The notes below the pieces were generated by a model, which saw only the letters and a list, made by a program, of their open reading frames with translations, was not told where the DNA came from and made no database searches. Positions 1 to 6,665 of a DNA stretch of 8,387 nucleotides are shown piece after piece. Positions within the stretch are counted from its first letter, which is position 1; each line of letters opens with the position of its first letter. The position numbers and the translations under genes are program-made. Origin of the DNA: Caldilineaceae bacterium (GTDB lineage: Bacteria > Chloroflexota > Anaerolineae > Caldilineales > Caldilineaceae); contig JAPPKT010000098.1 in NCBI GenBank assembly GCA_028819675.1, positions 1 through 8,387 of the forward strand, in the 5' to 3' direction.

Positions 1-17
1 ACCGCCCAGAACTGCAG

Positions 18-45
18 TGGTCAGTGGTTAGTGGTCAGTGGTCAG
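18..45. repeat. Heptanucleotide tandem repeat, four copies
   Basis: Four head-to-tail copies of TGGTCAG lie at 18-24, 25-31, 32-38 and 39-45. The second copy has one change (TGGTTAG). The preceding bases 11-17 (ACTGCAG) look like a further degenerate unit. Short heptamer arrays of this kind are typical of intergenic DNA in some bacterial lineages. No gene overlaps it convincingly: a 62-codon reading frame runs through it but has no ribosome site or protein-like character. Confidence 0.85.
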
Positions 46-159
46 AGGAGGCGCTTCACCTACTTCAGGGTCGAAAGCGGACTGGACATGGCTCCGTTGC
101 TACCCGAGGTACAGGAAAGTTCACGCCCATATTGGGACGCACCCGCCCCGACTTCCCGG

Positions 160-188
160 TTGAGCATATCTGATATAGCTGATAGAAT
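160..188 (+). promoter_or_regulatory. Predicted sigma-70-type promoter for the UbiA-like gene
   Basis: A -35 box TTGAGC (160-165) and a -10 box TAGAAT (183-188) are separated by exactly 17 bp. They match the consensus at 4/6 and 5/6 positions. Transcription would begin near 195, leaving a leader of about 30 nt before the ATG at 226. The spacer holds an inverted repeat ATATC-T-GATAT (166-176), and CTGATA occurs twice (170-175 and 179-184), so a regulator could bind here. The assignment rests on pattern matching only. Confidence 0.5.
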
Positions 189-225
189 GTGGACGCGTCA
201 AGGCGTAATCGTTCACTGACGAAAA

Positions 226-1257
226 ATGTTCAGTCAAGTTCCGTCCAATGTACGCCAGAGCAATGCCGACGCCGCCCTGACCCAGTACGCCCGGATCCGT
301 CCGGAAGGATTTGGTTATTTGCGCGTGGTCGCCCAGATGGGGCGGATGCGGGCGATCCCAGCGCTGCTTACGCCTGTCCTATGGGGTGCGGCCGCGGCTC
401 GCTGGCAGTTTGGGGACATCAGCCTCTGGTGGGCAGCTGTGCTGGTGCTGACTTACGCTGCGCTGGCTCTGTCCTGCAACTACCTCGGCGCGTATGTAGA
501 CTACAAACGCCAGATTGGGCGCGAAGGGCAGCACCCTACGGGGGCAAGCGTGCGGCATGCGACAAGGCCGTCCCCAGGGTGGCCCTTTGACGGCTTTGAC
601 TGGATGCAACAGGGCCTTCTGCGGCCGGCAACATTTCTCAGCCTTGGCCTGATGTCCGGGACGATCTATGGGCTTGCGGCGCTCTGGCTCGGGATTTTCA
701 CCGGCTGGCCGGTCTGGTTTTTCGCGCTGATCAGCGGGTTGATGTGCAGTGTGTCACTGTGGTCTGCCGTCCGCTTCGCCCGCAGATTCTGGTGGATCGG
801 CGACCTTGCCTATTGGTTGGGCCTGGGTGTCATCCCACTGCTGGGGACCTACTTTGCTCTGACAGGGACGATCACTCGCGTCGTCCTGCTGCTTGCATTC
901 GCTCCGGCGACGTTCGCGTGGCTGGCATATCAGTCCTACGGCTTCTATAGTTGGCATCGAGACTGGCGTCTGCGCAGGCGCACGCTGGCCGTTGTATTCG
1001 GGCCCGAACGGGGCCTGGACGTCGCCGCGATAGTTTCCATTGCCGGATTTATCGCTCTGATTCTGCTGATGGCATCCGGTGCTGTGCCCGTGTGGACGAT
1101 TCTCGTTCTTGGCGCCTTCCCGCTTTTCCTGCGGGCATTCGCGCGGGCACGCGTATGGCCCTTCTCACGACAGGCCGGGATCGGCACTGTTGAAAACGCC
1201 ATCAACGCGGTGATACTGGCGGGATTGCTGTGGCTTGTGCCGATGTGGCTCATCTGA
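226..1257 (+). CDS. MenA-like UbiA-superfamily prenyltransferase homologue, motifs degenerate
   Basis: This is a 343-residue polytopic membrane protein of the UbiA superfamily, whose members attach prenyl chains to aromatic acceptors such as the menaquinone precursor DHNA. MenA-like landmarks appear in order: an N-terminal segment RAIPALLTPVLWGAAAA (42-58); the first Asp-motif region NYLGAYVDYK (85-94); DWMQQGLLRP (125-134), matching the MenA GGS..I..GLLSP segment; GDLAYWLGLG...LLGTYFALTG (192-214); and a second motif region ending in RTLAVVFGPERG (252-263). About seven to nine hydrophobic segments fill the rest. Several Asp residues thought to bind Mg-diphosphate are missing: the usual N-D-x-x-D reads G88-A89-Y-V-D92, and the second D-x-x-x-D reads S242...D246. 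The ribosome site is weak (GACGAAAA). The first 30 or so residues are an extension, so a later start near residue 38 or 41 is possible. Family membership is secure. Substrate and activity are not, and a non-catalytic or divergent enzyme is possible. Confidence 0.8.
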   Translation: MFSQVPSNVRQSNADAALTQYARIRPEGFGYLRVVAQMGRMRAIPALLTPVLWGAAAARWQFGDISLWWAAVLVLTYAALALSCNYLGAYVDYKRQIGREGQHPTGASVRHATRPSPGWPFDGFDWMQQGLLRPATFLSLGLMSGTIYGLAALWLGIFTGWPVWFFALISGLMCSVSLWSAVRFARRFWWIGDLAYWLGLGVIPLLGTYFALTGTITRVVLLLAFAPATFAWLAYQSYGFYSWHRDWRLRRRTLAVVFGPERGLDVAAIVSIAGFIALILLMASGAVPVWTILVLGAFPLFLRAFARARVWPFSRQAGIGTVENAINAVILAGLLWLVPMWLI

Positions 1258-1284
1258 TCCCGGTTCGAGTTTGCCCTCCACAGG

Positions 1285-1319
1285 CCGTCAAATCAGCCCG
1301 CGGCGAGCCGGTTTGGCGG
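1285..1319. repeat. Inverted repeat between the two plus-strand genes
   Basis: CCGTCAAA (1285-1292) can pair with TTTGGCGG (1312-1319), giving 8 bp with one G-U pair around a 19-nt GC-rich loop. No T tract follows on either strand, so it is not a standard intrinsic terminator. The rest of the 203-bp gap (1258-1460) shows no other clear signal, and the two genes may be co-transcribed through it. Confidence 0.3.
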
Positions 1320-1460
1320 TAGGCACATTCGCATCGCTATTTCAAGGCCGGGCCAGTCACCAACAGGCGGCGTCGAGGTAACGTCAATCCGGGGGGCGTG
1401 ACACTGCGGTCCTTCCAGCAGATTGACCGATACGTTCCGATTAGCTTGCAGATTCGATCC

Positions 1461-1985
1461 ATGGCAGAACTAACCCGCAAAGAGTTCTATGACTTAGCCG
1501 ACCAGTGCCGGGAACGCGCGCTGGAACTGGCCCACTTTGACCAGAACAGGGTCAACCGCAATCAGTGCCGGCGTTTCAACTTGTGGCTGGCACGTTTGAA
1601 GACCTACGATCAGCTGGCTCCGGGCGTGCAGGACATCAGCGCGGCCCGCCCCATCACCCGGTATGATCTGATGGCGGCGGCGGTTGTGCTCTGGCTCGTT
1701 TCGCTGTTTCTGCTGCGCGAGCAGCTCGGCGTAGGCGGAAACAGGATTCTGGCGTTCGGCGCCTGGGGTTTGGTGATTCTGCTCTACTTCTTGCCGGAAT
1801 CACTCTATGCGACAACGGTCGAACTGTTGGAAGCAAAGGTCCTGCGCGTGGTGGAAGCGCTGGAAGAGCTGTTGCTTTCGCAGGAGATGGAGGTGACGGA
1901 GGCGGTATTTTTCAAGATCAAGGAGAACCTCAACACCGCCCGTCGCGAGCTGCGCCAGCAGATACACCTTGCCCACCGGCGTTGA
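1461..1985 (+). CDS. Small two-helix membrane protein of unknown function
   Basis: I do not recognise this 174-residue protein. From the ATG at 1461 it shows three parts. Residues 1-65 are charged and helical, rich in Arg and Gln. Two hydrophobic helices follow at about 69-86 (LMAAAVVLWLVSLFLL) and 95-113 (ILAFGAWGLVILLYFLP), joined by a short loop with Gly-Gly. A long charged C-terminal helix (about 117-174, Leu/Glu/Arg-rich, coiled-coil-like) ends in HRR. This suggests a membrane hairpin with both tails on one side, perhaps a self-associating or adaptor protein. The frame stays open to a GTG at 1398 that would add 21 residues, but the G6 run there lies only one base before that GTG. ATG 1461 has no strong ribosome site either, so the start is unsettled. 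It follows the UbiA-like gene by 203 bp on the same strand, converges on trmB, and is probably real given its coherent amphipathic pattern. Confidence 0.6.
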   Translation: MAELTRKEFYDLADQCRERALELAHFDQNRVNRNQCRRFNLWLARLKTYDQLAPGVQDISAARPITRYDLMAAAVVLWLVSLFLLREQLGVGGNRILAFGAWGLVILLYFLPESLYATTVELLEAKVLRVVEALEELLLSQEMEVTEAVFFKIKENLNTARRELRQQIHLAHRR

Positions 1986-2101
1986 GCGCCAGTTATTTCC
2001 CCAAGCACAGTCTGCAGTCTCTCCTTTTGCTCAATTACGGGGTTCCCAGCAAGTGCCAGCTAAGAGTACCCGCATCCGACCCAGGATGCCGGCGGCCTTC
2101 T

Positions 2102-2120
2102 TGTCCGGTTGGACAGTTTT
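2102..2120 (+). terminator. Weak candidate terminator after the two-helix membrane gene
   Basis: TGTCC-GGTT-GGACA (2102-2115) forms a 5-bp stem with a 4-nt loop, followed by GTTTT (2116-2120) on the plus strand. It lies about 116 bp after the stop codon, inside the 232-bp gap between convergent genes. The stem is short, so the call is tentative. I see no better terminator for either gene in 1986-2217, only another weak hairpin CGAGT-GCGTT-ACTCG at about 2142-2156. Confidence 0.3.
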
Positions 2121-2217
2121 GCCGCTGTGTTCGGGCAGTTGCGAGTGCGTTACTCGATCGGATGGACCTGCTATGCCCCGCTGACAGGCACATTTCGTAT
2201 GGCGTCCTGCCTGGCCA

Positions 2218-3027
2218 CTATTCTTGGTTTCGCTTGGGAAAATAGTACGTCCACACTGGCATACCGTTCTCCTGGCACCAATGTTCGCGGTGCGTGGGCC
2301 GATAGGGCCCGACGCTGCCGGCCAGCTCCGGGCGGTGGTCGCCGAAGGCAGGGTGATGGGCGAGCAGATGGCGCACCAGTTCTCCGTACTGTTGCACGTC
2401 GGTCTTCAGGTGCAGGTGACCGCCCGGACGCAACTTTGCCGCCAGCAGATCGACAAACGGAGGCGAGAACAGCCGCTTGACCTTGTGCTGTGCCTTCCAC
2501 CAGGGGTCGGGGAAAAGGACGTGGACGACGTCGACGCGTAGATCGGGAATCGCCAACTGCAGGCCCACTCTGGCGTCGTCGTCGCTCAGCCACAGGTTGT
2601 CCAGTTCCTGGTTCTCCAGGCGGCGAAGCGCCAGGCGAACTGCCTTAGTCTTAACTTCAAAGCCGACGAACAGTCGCTCAGGTATGCGGGTCGAGCGGTC
2701 CAGAAGGAAGTCACCGCGACCGAAACCGATCTCAATTTCGAGCGGGCGTGGCCTGGCGATTTGACGGCGGAAACGCTCGCCATTGGCGACGCGGGGATCG
2801 TCAAGGGCCAGGGCGCGCACAATAGACCGGTCCATCGCCCAGGAAGGCAGGATGTCGGAATTGGGTCGCCGCCGGGGATCGCCGCCGATGAGGCCTTTGC
2901 CGGCCTGCCAGTCGGCGTAGTGCCTTGCTCGTTGCTGGGGCGTCAACTCCTCCCAGGAGAAGTCCATCCGGCCCTGGGAAAAGGAGGTGGGACTGTAGTC
3001 GAGAGAAGCCCTGCTGCTTTCGGTCAC
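2218..3027 (-). CDS. trmB: tRNA (guanine-N7-)-methyltransferase
   Basis: This cytoplasmic enzyme transfers a methyl group from S-adenosylmethionine to N7 of guanine 46 in the tRNA variable loop. The 269-residue product has the class I methyltransferase SAM loop EIGFGRGDF (99-107). It also has the TrmB signature [15 protein letters not shown] (172-186; the usual form is FPDPWPK.RH.KRRL), then LKTD (207-210) and THRE (245-248), which corresponds to the C-terminal T-x-x-E tRNA/guanine-binding motif. The assigned start is a GTG at 3027 without a clear ribosome site. The first 90 residues or so exceed the usual short TrmB N-terminus, so the true start may be later, for example Met21 (ATG at 2967, preceded by a poor AGGG). 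It lies 64 bp downstream of thrC on the same strand with no visible terminator between, so the two are likely co-transcribed. No domain is broken and all key residues are present. Confidence 0.93.
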   Translation of the reverse strand: MTESSRASLDYSPTSFSQGRMDFSWEELTPQQRARHYADWQAGKGLIGGDPRRRPNSDILPSWAMDRSIVRALALDDPRVANGERFRRQIARPRPLEIEIGFGRGDFLLDRSTRIPERLFVGFEVKTKAVRLALRRLENQELDNLWLSDDDARVGLQLAIPDLRVDVVHVLFPDPWWKAQHKVKRLFSPPFVDLLAAKLRPGGHLHLKTDVQQYGELVRHLLAHHPAFGDHRPELAGSVGPYRPTHREHWCQENGMPVWTYYFPKRNQE

Positions 3028-3091
3028 CGCGTTCGAGTGATGTTTGAGGCCGGCCGACGGTAGGCGGAGACGAATCAGCGACCCGTACCGA

Positions 3092-4435
3092 TCATGCGAG
3101 TTTTCGCTGTATTGTATCCCGCACGATGTCGGCGTCGGGGGGCAGATAGACCGGCGGGTTGGCCAGATCGCTTTCCACCTCCGCCAGCGTGCCCTCGTGG
3201 TAGCCGATCTTAAAGGGCGTGAATTTCAACCCGTGGGCGGTGCTGACAACGATCACGCGCTGGTGGCTCTGCACGACCTCCCGTTGCAGGAGCTTGAACA
3301 GCGCGGCCAGAGCGGTCCCGGTATGGGGACAGGTGTACATACCGGTGGCGTCGGCCATGGCTGAGGCCGCGGCCATTTCGTGTTCGTTTACCTGCTCGAC
3401 GATACCGTCGGTCTCCTGAATGGCCTGCACCGCTTTCTCGTAGCTGACGGGATCCCCGATCTGGATGGCGGAAGCCAGGGTCGATTGGGCATCCACGCTC
3501 ACTTTGCGGCTGAATCCGTTCAAATAGCTGAGATAGAAGGGGTTGGCCTTGGCGGCCTGGGCCGCGACCAGGCGAGGCAGGCGGTCGATAACGCCCAGAT
3601 CCCGCATCAGCTTCAGCCCCTTGTAGATGGCGCTGATATTGCCCAGATTGCCAACGGGAATGATGATCCAGTCCGGAACTTCCCAGTCGAACTGCTGCAC
3701 GATTTCGATGCCGACCGTTTTCTGGCCCTCGATGCGCAGCGAGTTCATTGAGTTGGCCAGGTAGATAGAGGTGTCGGGGCTGTCGCCGTCATGGGTGATC
3801 TCGCGAATGACGCGCATACAGCCGTCGAAATCTGTGTCGAGGGCCAGTACGAAGGCGCCATTAGCGATGGGTTGAATCAACTGCGCGGGGCTGACCTTGC
3901 CTTCGGGCAGAAAGATGACGGCGGGGATGCCGGCGGCGGCGGCGTAGGCGGCCAGCGCGGCGCTGGTATCACCGGTGCTGGCGCAGGCCACGGCCCTGAC
4001 CGGTACACCCTCGTCCCGCATCTGCTTGACAGCGCTGACGAGAACAGTCATGCCCAGGTCCTTGAAGCTGCCTGTGTGGCTGTTTCCGCACAGCTTTACC
4101 CACAGATCGGAGAGACCAATCTGCTGGCCCAGCCGCTCGGCCCAGAAGAGGTTGGAGTTGCCTTCGTACATGCTGACCACGTTGTCGTCAGAGATGGTCG
4201 GCATGATCCACTCCTTCTTGCCCCACACGCCGCTGCCATAGGGCCATTCGGTGGTTCCGACGCGGCCGTCGAAGAGCTGCTTCCAGTCAGCGGCGGAGCG
4301 CTCACGCAGGGCGTCAATGTCGTGCTCTACTTCCAGAAGGCCGCCGCACCGCGGACAGGTATAGATTACTTCAAATATCGAATATTTACCGGTGCAGCCC
4401 CGAAAACAGCGAAAGTGGGCATTGTACTCGGTCAT
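3092..4435 (-). CDS. thrC: Threonine synthase with N-terminal zinc-ribbon motif
   Basis: This PLP enzyme converts O-phospho-L-homoserine and water to L-threonine and phosphate, the last step of threonine biosynthesis. The 447-residue protein begins with a four-cysteine knuckle (C10, C14, C27, C30), seen in a subset of threonine synthases. The PLP Schiff-base lysine is K125 in HTGSFKD (120-126). Other family landmarks are [12 protein letters not shown] (153-164), [13 protein letters not shown] (229-241), the phosphate-binding loop VGNLGN (261-266), AIQIGDPVS (323-331) and STAHGLKF (398-405). The full length and intact motifs indicate an active enzyme. The ATG at 4435 is preceded by a weak ribosome site (GGTG, 7-nt spacing). 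A promoter candidate lies about 215 bp upstream, giving an unusually long leader. Downstream it is followed by trmB. The related PLP enzymes threonine dehydratase and cysteate synthase are less likely because of the specific ThrC C-terminal blocks. Confidence 0.95.
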   Translation of the reverse strand: MTEYNAHFRCFRGCTGKYSIFEVIYTCPRCGGLLEVEHDIDALRERSAADWKQLFDGRVGTTEWPYGSGVWGKKEWIMPTISDDNVVSMYEGNSNLFWAERLGQQIGLSDLWVKLCGNSHTGSFKDLGMTVLVSAVKQMRDEGVPVRAVACASTGDTSAALAAYAAAAGIPAVIFLPEGKVSPAQLIQPIANGAFVLALDTDFDGCMRVIREITHDGDSPDTSIYLANSMNSLRIEGQKTVGIEIVQQFDWEVPDWIIIPVGNLGNISAIYKGLKLMRDLGVIDRLPRLVAAQAAKANPFYLSYLNGFSRKVSVDAQSTLASAIQIGDPVSYEKAVQAIQETDGIVEQVNEHEMAAASAMADATGMYTCPHTGTALAALFKLLQREVVQSHQRVIVVSTAHGLKFTPFKIGYHEGTLAEVESDLANPPVYLPPDADIVRDTIQRKLA

Positions 4436-4651
4436 TTCTTTTCACCACAGCGCCGGCGCACTCTCGCGCACGCTCGGCAACGAATACACACTCTCCCCGC
4501 GCTTACAGTGAAAGAGGAGCGATTGAATTTCGGCTAATACTGGAACACGTTTCTTGCACTATCTGAATGTTCACCTGCCAGATGCAGGGCGAAAAAATGC
4601 CGTTGTCAGGGCGGCGAGCCGCCGTTCCACAGCAGGCGCAGCCATAATTCT

Positions 4652-4680
4652 TGTATAGCACAGATGATCAGTGCAAACAA
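4652..4680 (-). promoter_or_regulatory. Predicted extended -10 promoter for thrC-trmB
   Basis: Reading the minus strand, the -10 box TATACA (4657-4652) is preceded by TG one base upstream (4660-4659), which gives an extended -10 element. A poor -35 box TTGTTT (4680-4675) sits 17 bp upstream. Transcription would start near 4645, leaving about 210 nt of leader before thrC. The -35 region abuts the hairpin at 4685-4727 that follows etfA. Confidence 0.4.
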
Positions 4681-4684
4681 CAGC

Positions 4685-4727
4685 CTCGGGCCGCGCGCAG
4701 GCCCCCAACGCAGCCTGCCGGGCCGAG
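4685..4727 (-). terminator. Hairpin terminator candidate after etfA
   Basis: Seven bases past the etfA stop codon the minus strand can fold into a long GC-rich hairpin. It has an outer stem CTCGG/CCGAG, an inner stem GCAGGC/GCCTGC, about 14 pairs in all with one mismatch and a 3-nt bulge, and a 10-nt loop. It is followed by the T-rich but interrupted GCTGTTGTTTG. It would end the acyl-CoA dehydrogenase-etfB-etfA transcript just before the thrC promoter. Confidence 0.5.
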
Positions 4728-4733
4728 ACAGGA

Positions 4734-5714
4734 TCATTTCAACCGTTTGCTGAACTCGGCGGTCAGTGCGGGGACGGTCTTGAACAGATCGTCGACGATG
4801 CCATACTTGGCGCGCTGAAATATGGGGGCGTCCGCGTCCTTGTTGATGGCGACGATGATCTTGCTGTTCCCCATGCCGGCCAGGTGTTGGATGGCGCCGG
4901 AGATGCCACAGGCGATATAGAGGTCCGGCCTGACCGTCTTGCCGGTCTGCCCCACCTGGTGCTTATAGGGGATATAGCCGGCGTCGACAGCTGCCCGGCT
5001 GGCGCCGAGGGCTGCGCCCATCGTGCTGGCCAGTTCGCCAACCAACTCGAAGCCCTTCTGCGGGTCCTCGGCCACGCCGCGGCCGCCTGAAACGATGATG
5101 TGGGCATCGGTCAGGCTGATTTCGCCGGCATCGGCGGCGCGGAAATCGCTGATCTTCAGGCGAATATCATCTTCATTTGCTTCAACATTCAGATTCTCCA
5201 CTTCAGCGGTCGCGTCGGCTGGCGCCGGCATAGGAAAGGAGCGCGGGCGAACGCTGGCGACCGCCAGCGGACTCTCGAAATGTATCCTGGCCTGAATGTT
5301 GCCCGAATAGATGGTGCGGCCGGCGACCAGTCTGCCGTCTTCCACCCACAGATCGGTTGCATTTGCGGCGATGCCGGCGTTGCGGCGGCAGGCTACCGTC
5401 GCGGCCAGCACGCCCCCGCGAATTGAGGCGTTGGTAAGGAATGCGACCGCGCCGGTGCGCTCTACCGCCTGTTCGGCGATTGCGGCATAGGGTTGCAGCC
5501 GAAAGTGGGCCAGGTTGGATGCGGTCGCGGCAACCACCAGGTCGGCCCCGTAAGAAACAGCCTGCTGCGCCGCCTTGCCGACGTCGTTGCCGATCAGAAG
5601 GGCGGCGACGCCGGCGCCCAACTCCCGACCCAGCTCTTTCGCCTTGGCCAGAAGCTCCCAACAGTTGGACACTGCCTGTCCGTCATTCTGTTCAATCCAG
5701 ACGAGAATCGCCAT
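4734..5714 (-). CDS. etfA: Electron transfer flavoprotein subunit alpha
   Basis: EtfA is the FAD-carrying subunit of the soluble ETF heterodimer, which takes electrons from acyl-CoA dehydrogenases and passes them to ETF:quinone oxidoreductase. From the chosen start it has 326 residues, close to the family norm. The N-terminal domain begins [12 protein letters not shown]. The C-terminal FAD domain shows SGGRGV (209-214), [11 protein letters not shown] (237-247), the flavin-contacting [10 protein letters not shown] (252-261), and the EtfA signature [17 protein letters not shown] (265-281) continuing into [13 protein letters not shown] (287-299). Three ATG codons occur near the 5' end (5735, 5720 and 5714). 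Only the one at 5714 has a good ribosome site, AAAGGG at 5721-5726 with 6-nt spacing, because at 5720 the same site would touch the codon. It follows etfB by 75 bp and ends the operon. All cofactor motifs are intact. Confidence 0.96.
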   Translation of the reverse strand: MAILVWIEQNDGQAVSNCWELLAKAKELGRELGAGVAALLIGNDVGKAAQQAVSYGADLVVAATASNLAHFRLQPYAAIAEQAVERTGAVAFLTNASIRGGVLAATVACRRNAGIAANATDLWVEDGRLVAGRTIYSGNIQARIHFESPLAVASVRPRSFPMPAPADATAEVENLNVEANEDDIRLKISDFRAADAGEISLTDAHIIVSGGRGVAEDPQKGFELVGELASTMGAALGASRAAVDAGYIPYKHQVGQTGKTVRPDLYIACGISGAIQHLAGMGNSKIIVAINKDADAPIFQRAKYGIVDDLFKTVPALTAEFSKRLK

Positions 5715-5720
5715 CGTCAT

Positions 5721-5726
5721 CCCTTT
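5721..5726 (-). promoter_or_regulatory. Ribosome binding site that decides the etfA start
   Basis: AAAGGG on the minus strand lies 6 nt before the ATG at 5714, 0 nt before the ATG at 5720 and downstream of the ATG at 5735. This favours the 326-residue product that begins MAILVW. Confidence 0.7.
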
Positions 5727-5789
5727 CTGCAGCAAGACGTGCGGCAGGATAGAGGGCAGATTGCCTCTGCTGCTTCATCCAGCGCCATT

Positions 5790-6575
5790 CTATATGACTC
5801 TTTCAGCCATCAGCGCATCGGCCAGCTGAGCGGCCTTTTCCTCGACACTGGCGCCTTCAAAGATACGCACCTGTACGTCCTCCGGCTCCGGCTTGTTCAG
5901 ATCGGTCCAGCGGGTCGTGTTTGAAGGACCAACATCCAGATCGTCCCGCCCCAGGATGGGTATCGTGACGCGGCTGGCTTTGCGGATACCCATAAAGCTG
6001 GGATAGCGCGGCTCGTTAATCTCTTTGGCCACACTGATCACAACCGGCAGAGGTACCTCGACCGTCTCCTGCCCTCCTTCGAAAACCTGTTCCGCGATCA
6101 GTGTGCCATCGACAATATCAACGATCCGGGTTACGTTGACCAGCAGATCCCAGCCGAGCTTGCAGGCGACACCGGCGTAGATGACGCCACTGTTGCCGTC
6201 CACGCTCATCTTGCCGGCCAGCACGAGCTCCACATCCTCCCCGCTGCCCACCTTCTTGACTGCGGCGGCCAGGGCCTCGGCGGTTGCCCACTCGTCTCCC
6301 CCGTCTATGACGCTTTCATCGATGTGCACGGCGCCATCCACGCCCATGGCCAGCGCGTGCTTCAGGGCGTCGATCTCGCCATCGCGGCCCAGGGAGATCG
6401 CGACCGTTTCGCAGCCGAACCTGTCGGAAAGGTCGATCGCCTCCTCCACCGCAAACTCATCCCAGGGGTTGATGACCATCGTCGCCTGCAGTACGCCCGA
6501 TTCCGCCTCGGCCACCGTGACCTTGGGCAACTCGGCGGTATCCGGTGTCTGCTTGATAAGCACTGCTACGTTCAC
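5790..6575 (-). CDS. etfB: Electron transfer flavoprotein subunit beta
   Basis: EtfB pairs with EtfA to form the soluble electron carrier for acyl-CoA dehydrogenases and usually binds AMP structurally. At 261 residues it has normal family length. Visible motifs are KQTPD (8-12), NPWDEFAVEEAI (36-47), the nucleotide-binding loop GKMSVDGNSG (121-130) and the ETF-beta signature around VAKEINEPRYPSFMGIRKAS (182-201). The start is a GTG with a strong ribosome site AAAGGAG (6582-6588, 6-nt spacing). It lies 90 bp after the acyl-CoA dehydrogenase and 75 bp before etfA, the usual etfB-etfA order. The motif spacing and partner indicate a conventional, non-bifurcating ETF, although this cannot be settled from sequence reading alone. 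Confidence 0.96.
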   Translation of the reverse strand: MNVAVLIKQTPDTAELPKVTVAEAESGVLQATMVINPWDEFAVEEAIDLSDRFGCETVAISLGRDGEIDALKHALAMGVDGAVHIDESVIDGGDEWATAEALAAAVKKVGSGEDVELVLAGKMSVDGNSGVIYAGVACKLGWDLLVNVTRIVDIVDGTLIAEQVFEGGQETVEVPLPVVISVAKEINEPRYPSFMGIRKASRVTIPILGRDDLDVGPSNTTRWTDLNKPEPEDVQVRIFEGASVEEKAAQLADALMAERVI

Positions 6576-6581
6576 GCGGCG

Positions 6582-6588
6582 CTCCTTT
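6582..6588 (-). promoter_or_regulatory. Ribosome binding site supporting the GTG start of etfB
   Basis: AAAGGAG on the minus strand lies 6 nt before the GTG at 6575. It is the strongest ribosome site in the window and confirms a non-ATG start. Confidence 0.75.
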
Positions 6589-6665
6589 CTGTGAACCTTA
6601 AACCGGCCTCCCTGCCTCCAGAGCGTATAGACCCTGATTGGCCAAGCCGATTGCCCGGGCGCGTT

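Larger units (their letters stand above)
1..225. other. Noncoding region upstream of the UbiA-like gene
   Basis: No credible gene lies in these 225 bases. They hold the heptamer repeat (18-45), a small inverted repeat CCCA-TAT-TGGG (126-136) and the promoter described separately. The gene to the left, if any, lies outside the window. Confidence 0.6.
4436..4733. other. 298-bp gap between etfA and thrC
   Basis: This gap holds the etfA-distal hairpin (4685-4727), the thrC promoter candidate (4652-4680) and the thrC leader. On the minus strand the leader has a short GC hairpin CGGCG-GCT-CGCCG near 4625-4611 and a T6 run (4596-4591). It also has a 24-codon frame (4645-4571) discussed in the findings. 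I see no recognised riboswitch and no other gene. Confidence 0.6.

Noticed and set aside
31..219. 62-codon frame at the left end
   Set aside because: It begins inside the heptamer repeat, runs through the predicted promoter, and has no protein-like features.
1258..1282. GGTTCGAGT followed by CCTCCA, resembling a tRNA T-arm and CCA end
   Set aside because: The flanking five bases do not pair, and the upstream sequence is the coding end of the UbiA-like gene, with no D or anticodon arm.
3791..4537. 248-codon plus-strand frame opposite thrC
   Set aside because: It is a shadow of the intact thrC gene. The Gly/Asp/Ala-rich composition is a codon-bias artefact, and there is no ribosome site.
4540..4552. 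GGAACACGTTTC in the thrC leader, similar to a Gram-positive-type LexA box
   Set aside because: The second half-site does not match GAAC-N4-GTTC, and thrC is not a plausible SOS gene.
5756..5770. Hairpin GCAGA-TTGCC-TCTGC between etfB and etfA
   Set aside because: The stem is only 5 bp with no T tract, so it cannot terminate transcription. It is probably incidental in the 75-bp spacer.
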